From: Jatrophihabitans endophyticus
GTDB taxonomy: Bacteria > Actinomycetota > Actinomycetes > Mycobacteriales > Jatrophihabitantaceae
Assembly (NCBI RefSeq): GCF_900129455.1
Contig: NZ_FQVU01000002.1
Location: forward strand, 868,001-932,000
Direction: 5' to 3'
Length of the DNA stretch: 64,000 nt
The position numbers and the translations under genes are program-made. A model generated the notes under the pieces. That model was not told the origin of the DNA. It saw nothing but the letters and a program-made list of their open reading frames with translations, and made no database searches. Below are positions 42,293-50,364 of the stretch, in pieces. Positions within the stretch are counted from its first letter, which is position 1. Every line of letters begins with the position of its first letter.

Positions 42293-43087
42293 TCAGCGCC
42301 AGAGGTCCTCGGGGAACGCGTCGAGCAGCGGCTGCGGATCCCACTGCGGCGGTCGGACGCCGCCCTGCTCGATCGCCTCCTCCGCCGACGTGGCGAACTC
42401 GACGTCCGAGCGGCCCGTCCCGGCGTAGTAGTCGACGTACTTCAACGGCGGCTCGGCACCGGCACGGACGAGCCGGGCGGGAATGCCCAGCGACTCGGCG
42501 ACGACCGCCCCGTGCAGCGAGGAACCGACCACCAGCTCGCTGCGGGCGATGCGTTCGAGGCACTCGTGCACCGGCGTGCGCGGGTCGAGCACGCGGTCGT
42601 CGGTGGTGTCGGTCGCGGCGGCGTCGTGCAGGTTCGGCACGATCGTCACCGCGTGGCGCTTGTCGGCCGCGTAGTCGCGCAGCTCCGGGAGCACGACCGG
42701 GGCGAGCAGCCCGGGATCGCCGTAGACGTCCGGCACGGCGATGCCGCGCTCGCGCAGCCAGGCCGCGGTGCGGGGGCCGCGGACGGCACGGACGTCGAGC
42801 TGCCGGAAGCGGTACTCCCGCGGACGCACCTTGAGGTTCACGCCGCTGCCCCACACCGTGTCGCCCTCGCGCGCCTTGTGCAGGATCGACCCGACGCTGA
42901 GCAGCCGTCGCTGCGCGGGCGCGGTGCGTGGGTCGATGCCACGCTGCCGCAGCAGGCCGGCCACCACGATGGGGCCGAGCAGGTCGCCGAAGTTGCCGAC
43001 CCGCGGCCCGACCGGCAGCAGCTCGCCCAGCAGCCCGAGACGTGCGATACGTCTCGGGTTCCAGTGCACGACGGTCACGCCCGGCAT
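42293..43087 (-). CDS. Polysaccharide pyruvyl transferase family protein
   Basis: 264 residues. Motifs of the PS_pyruv_trans family: VGNFGDLLGPIVVAGLL, LLSVGSILH, TVWGSGVNLK, VRGPRTAAWLRERGIAVPD, VYGDPGLLAPVVLPEL, VVGSSLHGAVVAESLGIPAR. Adds pyruvate ketals from phosphoenolpyruvate to sugar residues in exopolysaccharides, giving a negative charge. ATG 43087 is chosen because the domain begins a few residues later; the frame is open to 43192. Divergent from the transferase at 43140 with a 52-nt gap. Confidence 0.87.
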   Translation of the reverse strand: MPGVTVVHWNPRRIARLGLLGELLPVGPRVGNFGDLLGPIVVAGLLRQRGIDPRTAPAQRRLLSVGSILHKAREGDTVWGSGVNLKVRPREYRFRQLDVRAVRGPRTAAWLRERGIAVPDVYGDPGLLAPVVLPELRDYAADKRHAVTIVPNLHDAAATDTTDDRVLDPRTPVHECLERIARSELVVGSSLHGAVVAESLGIPARLVRAGAEPPLKYVDYYAGTGRSDVEFATSAEEAIEQGGVRPPQWDPQPLLDAFPEDLWR

Positions 43088-43139
43088 GTCAGCATCGTTG
43101 CACGGACCCGACCACCCGCCCCGAGCCGAGGAGCGACTC

Positions 43140-43988
43140 ATGGCCGACACCGTGTTGACCTTCGTCACGTCCCTGCGCCATCCCGACACCACCGACGACT
43201 ACGCGGGGGTCGAGCACCTGCTCGGGCAGACGCTGCGCTCGCTCGACGCCCAGCTGGACCGTCGTTTCGAGGTCGTCGTCGTCGCCAACCGGCCGTACTC
43301 GCCGCCGCCCGGCCTGGGTTTCGCCGTGACGACGGCGACGGTCGGCTTCGCCGCGCCGCCGCGCGAGTTCGCCACCAAGGACGACAAGCACGCGGCGATC
43401 AAGCTCGACAAGGGGCTGAAGCTGGCCGTCGCGATGACTCGCAGCCGGGCGACGCACGCCATGTGCCTGGACTCCGACGACTTCGTCAGCCGACGGCTGG
43501 TGGGCTTCGTCGCCGACCACGGCGGGGACGCGCCCGGGTGGTTCGTGGACCGCGGTGTCCGCTACGACGTCGTCACCGGGCTGTTCCGCCCGCAGCGGCA
43601 CTTCAACGACGTGTGCGGGACGTCGCTGGTGTGGCGGCGCGACCTGATGCCCGACGCCGACCTCGGCCCGGACCCCGCGGCGGACGACGTGCTCGCCGCC
43701 TTCGGCCACGACCGGGTGGTCGAGGAGCTCGGCTCGCACCGCACGCTGCGGCGGCGCTACGGCTTCGCGGCCGTGCCCTTCCCGGCCGCGGTGTACGCGG
43801 TCAACCACGGGCAGAACCACTCCGGCAGCGGCGCACCGATGCTGGGGGTGCCGCTCGGCCGGCGGCGCGCGGCCGAGTTCGGCATCGACGTCCCCGACCC
43901 GGCGGCGACGCGTCGCGCGGCCGTCGCCCAGCTGCGTCCCGCTCACCTGCGCCGCGTCGTTGCCACCGTCACACGGCGGGCGGGCTGA
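43140..43988 (+). CDS. Glycosyltransferase, GT2-like
   Basis: 282 residues. Begins with LTFVTSLRHPDTTDDYAGVE followed by LLGQTLRSLDAQ, reminiscent of rhamnosyl/galactosyl transferases of the GT2 type, and contains the metal/nucleotide motif MCLDSDDFVS (D-S-D-D) about residue 110. Lys-rich KDDKHAAIKLDKGLKLA precedes it. No membrane helix. GAGGAG lies 7 nt before ATG 43140; the open frame runs further back across the divergent gene. Likely adds one sugar of the repeat unit. Confidence 0.72.
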   Translation: MADTVLTFVTSLRHPDTTDDYAGVEHLLGQTLRSLDAQLDRRFEVVVVANRPYSPPPGLGFAVTTATVGFAAPPREFATKDDKHAAIKLDKGLKLAVAMTRSRATHAMCLDSDDFVSRRLVGFVADHGGDAPGWFVDRGVRYDVVTGLFRPQRHFNDVCGTSLVWRRDLMPDADLGPDPAADDVLAAFGHDRVVEELGSHRTLRRRYGFAAVPFPAAVYAVNHGQNHSGSGAPMLGVPLGRRRAAEFGIDVPDPAATRRAAVAQLRPAHLRRVVATVTRRAG

Positions 43989-44015
43989 GCGGCGGGTGCG
44001 TTGACGAAACCTCGG

Positions 44016-44021
44016 TAGCAT
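44016..44021 (+). promoter_or_regulatory. -10 box TAGCAT, leaderless start for the GT4 gene
   Basis: TAGCAT ends 7 nt before ATG 44029; it sits in the loop of a 5-bp hairpin (CCTCG/CGAGG). TTGACG at 44001 is too close to be its -35. Confidence 0.35.
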
Positions 44022-44028
44022 CGAGGCA

Positions 44029-45141
44029 ATGGTGCGTATCGGCGTCGACGGCCGGGTCCTGGTCGACCGCTACCACGGCATCGGACGGGTGACCTTCGAG
44101 CTGTTGTCGATCCTCGTCGACGACCCGCAGCTCGAGTTCGTGATCTTCGTGGACCCCGGTGAGCCCGCACACCGCTTCGACGTCTCGTCGCTGCGCCGGC
44201 CGAACGTGCGCTTCGTTGACTTCCCGGTGCCGCTGCCCTCACCGGTGCAGTTCGCGCGCTGGCCGCTCGTGCTGCGTCGTGAGCCGGTCGACCTCATGCT
44301 CTTCCCGTACCAGCTGGGTGCATGTCCGGTCGGCGGCCCGCGGCAGCTGACGATCGTGCACGACTGCCTGTTCGAGCAGAACCAGACGTACGCGCCGACC
44401 CACCGGGTGGCCGCACTGCACCGCCGGCTCACCGGCCTGCTGCTGCGCCGTGCCGCGGTGGTCGTGCCCAGCCGAGCGACCGCTGCGGACGTCGAGCGCT
44501 TCTACGGCGTGCGGGTCCCGGCGGACCACGTCGTGGAGTGGGGCGTGTCGCCCCGGTTCGCGGCCGCGCCCACCGACCCGACGGCCCGGCCGCCGGTGAC
44601 GGGGCCCTACCTGCTGCACGTCGGCGCCCGTCGGCCGCACAAGCGGGTGCCCTTCCTCGTCCGCGTGCTCGCCCGCCTCGACCCGTCGATGCAGCTCGCG
44701 CTCGTCGGCAGCGCGGACGACCGCTGGCCGGACCACACCATGAAGGTGGCGGCCGAGCTCGGGGTGGCGGACCGCGTGCACGACCTGTCCGAGGTCACCG
44801 ACACCGAGCTGCTGACGCTCTACCGGCACGCGCACGCCTTCGCCTACCCGTCGGTCACCGAGGGCTTCGGGCTGCCGCTGCTCGAGGCGATGGCTGCCGG
44901 CGCGCCGGTCGTCGCGAGCGACGTCCCGGTGTTCCGCGAGATCGGTGCCGACGCCGCGGAGTTCGCGCCCCTGCGCGACGCGGGCAGGTGGGCGGCGGCG
45001 ATCGAGCGCGTCGGCGACCCGGCCCACCGGGCCCGTCTCGTCGAGCGCGGCGCGGCGCTGGCCCGGGAGGCGACGTGGACGCGGGCCGCCGGACAGCTCG
45101 GGGCGTTGCTGCGCGGTGTCCCGGCCGGCGGCGACACGTGA
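44029..45141 (+). CDS. Glycosyltransferase family 4
   Basis: 370 residues, two Rossmann-like halves. Acceptor half: IGVDGRVLVDRYHGIGRVTF and FPYQLG. Donor half: YLLHVGARRPHKRVPFLVRV, LALVGSADDR and the nucleotide-sugar motif YPSVTEGFGLPLLEAMAAGA with E-x7-E. Typical of retaining mannosyl/rhamnosyl-type transferases using GDP or TDP sugars. First of four plus-strand genes with overlaps (4 nt, 8 nt) or a 1-nt gap. Confidence 0.88.
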   Translation: MVRIGVDGRVLVDRYHGIGRVTFELLSILVDDPQLEFVIFVDPGEPAHRFDVSSLRRPNVRFVDFPVPLPSPVQFARWPLVLRREPVDLMLFPYQLGACPVGGPRQLTIVHDCLFEQNQTYAPTHRVAALHRRLTGLLLRRAAVVVPSRATAADVERFYGVRVPADHVVEWGVSPRFAAAPTDPTARPPVTGPYLLHVGARRPHKRVPFLVRVLARLDPSMQLALVGSADDRWPDHTMKVAAELGVADRVHDLSEVTDTELLTLYRHAHAFAYPSVTEGFGLPLLEAMAAGAPVVASDVPVFREIGADAAEFAPLRDAGRWAAAIERVGDPAHRARLVERGAALAREATWTRAAGQLGALLRGVPAGGDT

Positions 45142-46157
45142 GCGCCCCACCGCTGCGGGTGCTGCAGTCGTTCACCCCCGACCGGGGCGACGTCAGCGTC
45201 AACCCGTACACCAGCCTGCTCGAACGCTCGTTACGTCCGCGCTGCGAGGTGCACCGCTTCACCTGGCCGCGGGCGCTGGCCGGCCGTTACGACGTCCTGC
45301 ACTGCCACTGGCCCGAGCACCTCATCGGCAACCGGCAGTGGCTGCGCCGCACCGTCGCGCAGGTGCTGTTCGCGCTGCTGCTGGTCGTCGTCCGCGTGCG
45401 ACGGATCGCCGTCGTGCAGACGATCCACAACGTCGAACCGCACGCGGTGCCGAGCCGGATCAGCGCCGCGCTCCTGCGTCGCCTCGACACGATCGTGGGG
45501 GATCGCATCTATCTGCACGACACCCGCGACACCGACCCGCGCTCGCGCGCTCACGTCTTCCCGCACGGCGACTACGACGACTGGTACGCCGAGCGCCCCC
45601 GGGTACCGGCGCAACCCGGCCGGCTCGTCCACTTCGGCCGCGTGCACCGGTACAAGAACGTCGACGGCCTGCTCCGCGCGGTCGCGGAGTCACCCGACGC
45701 GGCGCTGCGGCTCGTGGTCGCCGGCAGCGTCGTGGACGGCGAGCTCGAACGCGAGCTCCGCGCCCTCGCCGCCGCGGACCCCCGCGTCGACCTGCGGCTC
45801 GAGCCGGTGCCCGACGACGAGCTGAGCCGCATCGTCACCTCGGCGGAGGCGGTCGTGCTGCCGTACGAGTACCTGTACAACTCCGGCTCGCTGCTGCTCG
45901 CGCTCACCTTGGGGCGCCCGGTGGTCGTGCCGCGCTCCGAGCTCGGCGACGGCCTGGCCGACGAGGTCGGGCACGACTGGGTCGCGACCTACGATCCGCC
46001 GCTCGACGGGCAAACGCTGCGCGCGGCACTGAACAACTTGCGCGCAGCGGCGCAAAAGCGTGGGGACCGGCCCGATTTCGTCGACCGGGACTGGGACGCC
46101 CAGGCCGAGCGGTTGGTCTCGGTGTACCGCGATGCCGTGGCGGCGCGTCGTGGCTGA
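45138..46157 (+). CDS. Glycosyltransferase (GT-B fold)
   Basis: 339 residues. N-terminal LRVLQSFTPDRGDVSVNPYT, DVLHCHWPEHLIGNRQWLRR and a hydrophobic patch VLFALLLVVVRVRRIAVV that may touch the membrane. The C-terminal half has LVHFGRVHRYKNVDGLL, LRLVVAGSVVD and VVLPYEYLYNSGSLLLALTL, the donor site with S in place of the classical E-G-F-G. Related wording occurs in glucuronosyl/beta-mannosyl exopolysaccharide transferases. GTG overlaps the previous stop (GTGA). Confidence 0.78.
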   Translation: MSAPPLRVLQSFTPDRGDVSVNPYTSLLERSLRPRCEVHRFTWPRALAGRYDVLHCHWPEHLIGNRQWLRRTVAQVLFALLLVVVRVRRIAVVQTIHNVEPHAVPSRISAALLRRLDTIVGDRIYLHDTRDTDPRSRAHVFPHGDYDDWYAERPRVPAQPGRLVHFGRVHRYKNVDGLLRAVAESPDAALRLVVAGSVVDGELERELRALAAADPRVDLRLEPVPDDELSRIVTSAEAVVLPYEYLYNSGSLLLALTLGRPVVVPRSELGDGLADEVGHDWVATYDPPLDGQTLRAALNNLRAAAQKRGDRPDFVDRDWDAQAERLVSVYRDAVAARRG

Positions 46158-47274
46158 CCCCCTCCTCGTACTGGTCGACGACGGGTTGGTCGACGGCGGC
46201 GGCCAGCTCGGCCTCGGCCGCTACCTGCGGCAGCCGAGCGGTCGACGCCGGCAGCTGCTCCTGCTCGCCCCCAACCGCGTCGCCGACGCCGCGGCCGACG
46301 GCGACGTGCCGGCCGTCGTCCTGCAACCCGGCCGCACCCGCCGTCACCTGCCGCTCGCGTGGCTCGGTCTGGTCCGGCGCCACCTGCGCCGCGCCGACGA
46401 CGTGGTCGTCGCCAACAGCCTGCTGGCCGCGATTGTGCTCGCCGCGACGCCCAAGCGGGGCCGGCGCTTCGTCTACTACATGCGCGAGGACTTCGCCGAC
46501 GGGTGGATCACCGGGGTGCGGCACTGGATCGTCCGCCGGCTCACCTTCCCGCGCTTCGACGGCTATCTCGCCAACAGCGCGTGGACGGGTTCGACGCTGC
46601 CGCCGGGCCGCCGCGGCCGGCGGCACGTCGAGGTCGCCCACCCGCTGTGCGGCATCGACGCCGCGGAGCCGCCGTCGCGTGTCGAACCCGCCGACGGGTC
46701 CGCTGCCGCGCCCGCGGGCGAACTGCGGGTGCTCTCGCTCAGCCGCATCGCGCGGTGGAAGGGCATCGACCTCGTCGTCGACGCGGCCGTGGAGGTGGCG
46801 ACGCGGGGCACGGCTGTCCGCCTCACCGTCGCCGGGTCGGTCGCGGCGGGCGACGACGACTACGCGGCCGACCTCCGGCGCCACGCGAACCCGCCCGGGC
46901 TGCGCGTCGACTTCGTCGGTCACGTCGCCGACGTCGACGCGCTGCTCGCCGAGCACGACGTGCTGGTCGTCGCGTCGCGTCATCCCGAGCCGTTCGGTCA
47001 GGTCGTCATCCAGGCGCTCGCGGCCGGTCTCGCCGTCGTCGCCAGCGACCAGGGCGGTCCCGTGGACGTACTCGCCGGCGAACCGCTCGGTCGGCTGGTG
47101 ACCCCCGACGACGCGCACGCGATCGCCGACGCGCTCGACCGGCTCGCGGCCGAACCCCCCACCCCGGACGTCCGGCAGGAGACGGCGCTGCGCACCAGGC
47201 GCGACCACCGCGACAGCGTGCTCGCCCGGCGTTTCGAGCAGGCTGTCACCGCGAGCCTGCGCCCCGGTACGTGA
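46150..47274 (+). CDS. Glycosyltransferase family 4
   Basis: 374 residues with GTG 46150. N-terminal VLVDDGLVDGGGQLGLGRYL, then VVVANSLLAAIVLAATPKRG and YYMREDFADGW. The donor domain has RVLSLSRIARWKGIDLVVDA, TVAGSVAAGDDDY and VVASRHPEPFGQVVIQALAAGL (E-P-F-G-x-V-x-x-Q/E). ATG 46132 in the same frame is an alternative; with GTG 46150 the overlap with the upstream gene is 8 nt. Confidence 0.83.
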   Translation: MADPLLVLVDDGLVDGGGQLGLGRYLRQPSGRRRQLLLLAPNRVADAAADGDVPAVVLQPGRTRRHLPLAWLGLVRRHLRRADDVVVANSLLAAIVLAATPKRGRRFVYYMREDFADGWITGVRHWIVRRLTFPRFDGYLANSAWTGSTLPPGRRGRRHVEVAHPLCGIDAAEPPSRVEPADGSAAAPAGELRVLSLSRIARWKGIDLVVDAAVEVATRGTAVRLTVAGSVAAGDDDYAADLRRHANPPGLRVDFVGHVADVDALLAEHDVLVVASRHPEPFGQVVIQALAAGLAVVASDQGGPVDVLAGEPLGRLVTPDDAHAIADALDRLAAEPPTPDVRQETALRTRRDHRDSVLARRFEQAVTASLRPGT

Positions 47275-47275
47275 G

Positions 47276-48598
47276 GTGGCCCGGCGTGCCCGGTCCCGCG
47301 TGCTGCTCGGCCTGCTCGCAGCCGTGGCGGTGGCGGTCGCGCTCGTGGTGGTGCTGGTGACGCGCGACGGTGGCTCCGACGCCTGTGCCGACCTGCCGGC
47401 CGGGCAGGGAATCTCCCGCGTCGGCACCCCCTCGGCGGCACCGTTCGTCGGCACGTTGGGCACCCACCCCGAGACGGCGGATGACGAGTCGCGTGCCGGC
47501 ATCAAGGTGGCCATGGTCGAGCTCGCGTGGCGCGACTTCGAGCCGGCCAAGGGTCGGTTCGACGCGGCCTACGCCGACCGTGTCTGCGCACGGATCCGCA
47601 CCTACGAGCAGGCCGGTATGCAGGTCACCCTGGGGCTGGGGCTGCACTACGCGCCGGCGTGGCTGCTCGCCATCCCGGGCAGCCGCTTCGTCGACCAGGA
47701 CGGCCATCGCTCCGACGAGCCGGATCTCGTCTTCAACCGTGACCTGCGGCGGCTGGCCGACCGCTACCTCGCGAAGATCGACGAGCTGATCGGCCTCCAG
47801 CACTTCTGGGCCGTCCGCGTCACGGCCGGCGGCAATGCCGAGCTGCTCTACCCGCGGGGCAACCGGTACTGGGCGTTCAGCGACGGCGCGCAGGGCGGTC
47901 CGCAGCGTCCGGCCTCCATGGCCCCCAACCCGCTGCCCGGGTGGCGCCCCGGAACCGGCGACACCTCGCCCGCCCTGGCGCAGCGCGAGGCGTGGGCCAG
48001 GTGGTACGTCGCAGGCCTGACCGACGTCGCGAACTGGCAGCTGGGCGAGCTGCGCCGACTCGGCTTCACCGGCTACCTGCAGCTGCTCACGCCCGGCCAG
48101 GGCATCCGTCCCGCACAGGTCGCCCCGCGGGTCGCAGCGGGCCTGCCGAACGGGTTGTTCGGCCGCGGTGCCGTGTGGTCGTGGGTCTACGCCGGGCTGA
48201 CCGTGCGCGACGGCGTCACCGCCTACGTGTCGTCGGTGGCCGACGGCTCGGGCGACGACGACGCGTGCGGCCCCGACGACGAGGCGGTGCGGCTCGAGTC
48301 CCGCACGGTGCTGGACTGGTCCGCGGCGCGCTGGATCAGCCGGCTGGCCCGCCACAACGGCTTCAGCGTGGCGGGCGAGGTCCCCAGCCTGCGTGACTCG
48401 GCGAAGCGCCGCGCCTACTACCGCGACCCGTCCGACGACGGTCTGGCGGCGCGCGCCTACGCGCAGGCGAAGGGCTGCGGCTTCCTCGGGCTGTACTGGG
48501 CCCACGACGACCAGGTGCGCGACGGCACCGTGAGCGTCGACGTCCTCGGCCGGCTCGCCGGGCCCGACGCGCTACCCCCGGCGCCGGCCGGGGGCTGA
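47276..48598 (+). CDS. Membrane-anchored glycoside-hydrolase-like protein, paralogue 3
   Basis: 440 residues. N-terminal basic stretch and hydrophobic helix (about 9-29), then Asp/Gly and no clear cleavage site, so it is likely an anchor. The domain matches paralogues 1 and 2: GIKVAMVELAWRDFEPAKG, GMQVTLGLGLHYAPAWLL, WAVRVTAGGNAELLYP, NPLPGWRPG, LTPGQGIRPAQ, GVTAYVSSVADG, CGFLGLYWAHDDQVRDGT. GTG start one base after the GT4 gene, so it belongs to the glycosyltransferase operon. That co-transcription is the best evidence that the family acts on this polysaccharide. Confidence 0.72.
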   Translation: MARRARSRVLLGLLAAVAVAVALVVVLVTRDGGSDACADLPAGQGISRVGTPSAAPFVGTLGTHPETADDESRAGIKVAMVELAWRDFEPAKGRFDAAYADRVCARIRTYEQAGMQVTLGLGLHYAPAWLLAIPGSRFVDQDGHRSDEPDLVFNRDLRRLADRYLAKIDELIGLQHFWAVRVTAGGNAELLYPRGNRYWAFSDGAQGGPQRPASMAPNPLPGWRPGTGDTSPALAQREAWARWYVAGLTDVANWQLGELRRLGFTGYLQLLTPGQGIRPAQVAPRVAAGLPNGLFGRGAVWSWVYAGLTVRDGVTAYVSSVADGSGDDDACGPDDEAVRLESRTVLDWSAARWISRLARHNGFSVAGEVPSLRDSAKRRAYYRDPSDDGLAARAYAQAKGCGFLGLYWAHDDQVRDGTVSVDVLGRLAGPDALPPAPAGG

Positions 48599-50308
48599 CG
48601 ACCGGCGCGCGGTGACGACGCCCACCCCGCCGACCACGACGAGCGCGCCGGCGAGGATCGAGTAGTAGACGAGGGCCGACGCCGCGGTGTGGGTGATGCG
48701 CGTCGCGCGGGCGGCGGCCGCGGTGCGGCAGACCGCGGGGTCGGCGCGCACCGCACTCGCCGCACCGACCCGGTAGAGCGAGATGGTCCCGTAGCTGCGG
48801 CTGTCGACCGAGTGCACGAGCGTGCCGTACCGCTTGGCCCACACCGCGAACTGCGGACTCATGTTGCCGTAGGCGTGCGAGGCGTCCTTGCTGGACACGA
48901 CGAACAGCCGGGTTCCCCGCGCCACGGCGCGGCGGCCGTCGTCGTACCCCGTGACGTTCGCGTCGGGCAGCACCGCGCGCCAGCGCTCGGAGTTGCCGCT
49001 CGCGTTGATCGCCACGCACCCTGGTGTCGTCCGGCTGACGTAGGAGGCCATCCGGGCGGTGCCGTCGTCGTCGTGCGCGACGTAGTAATAGCCCCACGTG
49101 CCGGCCCCGACGACGATGCCGGCGAGGGCCACGAGGGCGAGCACCGGGCGCATCACGCCGGCGAACCCGCGTCGCCGCTCGGCGCCGCCGACCACGACCA
49201 CGGCGTAGACGGTCGCGATCGCCGCGGGCGGCGCGCTGTACATGATCAGCTGTTCGTTGCCCTGGCCGAAGGCGAAGGAGAACGCGACGAACGCGTAGTC
49301 GAGGACGCCGAAGCAGAGGACCAGGTGATGTGCGAACGGCAGCCGGTCCGTACGTGCGAACAGCCGCCTGCGGGCGACGAGCACGAGCAGGGCCAGCGCT
49401 CCCGCGGCGAACACGAGGTAACCCGCCAGGTACTGCACGTACGTCGCCTTGATGTCGTCGAGCGGGCCGGCCGTCCCGGCGGGGCGGTTGGGCTTGTTGA
49501 CCCCACTGGTGTGCAGGACGCCGAACAGCCGGCGCAGCGACACCGACTCCTGGTCGAGGAAGTCGCGGCCGTGCCCCTGCGTCACCGACCAGACGAAGAA
49601 CGAGCTCCAGACCAGCCCCCCGACCGCGACGGCCCCGAGCTGGGTCGCCGCGGCGCGCCACTCGCGGCGCACCAGTGATGCGAGCAGGGGAGCGGCGCCG
49701 GCGAAGATGACGGTCTGCTTGACGAGGCAGCCGACGCCGATGAGCGCGCCGAGCGCGCAGATCTGCACCAGCGCCGGTCGCGTGCGCACGCGCAGGGCGA
49801 CCAGCACCACCAGGCCGCTGGCGAGCACCGCGCCGGTCTCGAGCAGCACCGCGCGGCCGAAGGAGAGGACGAAGCTGCTGAACGCAAAGATCGCCATGGC
49901 GAGCGTCGGCATCCACGTCCGGACACGCACCCCGGCGGAGCGGATCGCGGCCGTGGTGACGAGACCGACCACCCACGCCGCCACGGCGACGAGCACGGCC
50001 TGCAGGTAGCGCAGCGAGCGCAGCGCCGCGAGCGTGTCCGAGTCGCGGTGGCCGGTGACGAGGTCCCACAGCCCGGCGAGCAGGAAGTAGAAGGGTGGAT
50101 GGACGAGGAACGGCCGCGACGCGGTGGCGATGGCGTTGTCGCCGATGACGCGCTGGCTCACCGTCGTGTACGTGATTTCGTCGAGGCTGAAGTCGTAGGA
50201 CTTCTGCAGATTGACGACGTAGACGATCAGGACGATCGCGGCGGGCAGCAGGGTGACGATGCCCGGCCGCCGCCACCAGCGTGCGGTCGTTTCCCCGTGA
50301 TCAGACAT
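48572..50308 (-). CDS. Membrane glycosyltransferase, GT39/ArnT-like
   Basis: 578 residues, about 10-12 membrane helices. The first extracytoplasmic loop has SYDFSLDEITYTTVSQ; the DE pair is where GT39/GT83-type (PMT/ArnT-like) enzymes carry their catalytic acid. Next, FLVHPPFYFLLAGLWDLV resembles the HPP motif of that fold. These enzymes transfer sugars from polyprenyl-phosphate donors outside the membrane. Its 3' end overlaps paralogue 3 tail-to-tail by 27 nt, with hairpin 48575-48594 shared. Last gene of a three-gene minus-strand operon. Confidence 0.75.
   Translation of the reverse strand: MSDHGETTARWWRRPGIVTLLPAAIVLIVYVVNLQKSYDFSLDEITYTTVSQRVIGDNAIATASRPFLVHPPFYFLLAGLWDLVTGHRDSDTLAALRSLRYLQAVLVAVAAWVVGLVTTAAIRSAGVRVRTWMPTLAMAIFAFSSFVLSFGRAVLLETGAVLASGLVVLVALRVRTRPALVQICALGALIGVGCLVKQTVIFAGAAPLLASLVRREWRAAATQLGAVAVGGLVWSSFFVWSVTQGHGRDFLDQESVSLRRLFGVLHTSGVNKPNRPAGTAGPLDDIKATYVQYLAGYLVFAAGALALLVLVARRRLFARTDRLPFAHHLVLCFGVLDYAFVAFSFAFGQGNEQLIMYSAPPAAIATVYAVVVVGGAERRRGFAGVMRPVLALVALAGIVVGAGTWGYYYVAHDDDGTARMASYVSRTTPGCVAINASGNSERWRAVLPDANVTGYDDGRRAVARGTRLFVVSSKDASHAYGNMSPQFAVWAKRYGTLVHSVDSRSYGTISLYRVGAASAVRADPAVCRTAAAARATRITHTAASALVYYSILAGALVVVGGVGVVTARRSSAPGRRRG
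48575..48594. terminator. Hairpin in the overlap of two convergent genes
   Basis: CCCCCGGC, GCCG loop, GCCGGGGG: perfect 8-bp G+C stem inside the region coding for the C-terminal residues of both convergent genes. Confidence 0.45.
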
Positions 50309-50364
50309 AAGTGGACGACGCTACCGAAGTCGTGTGGGCGACCCGGGCGGGTCGCGACGACTTC

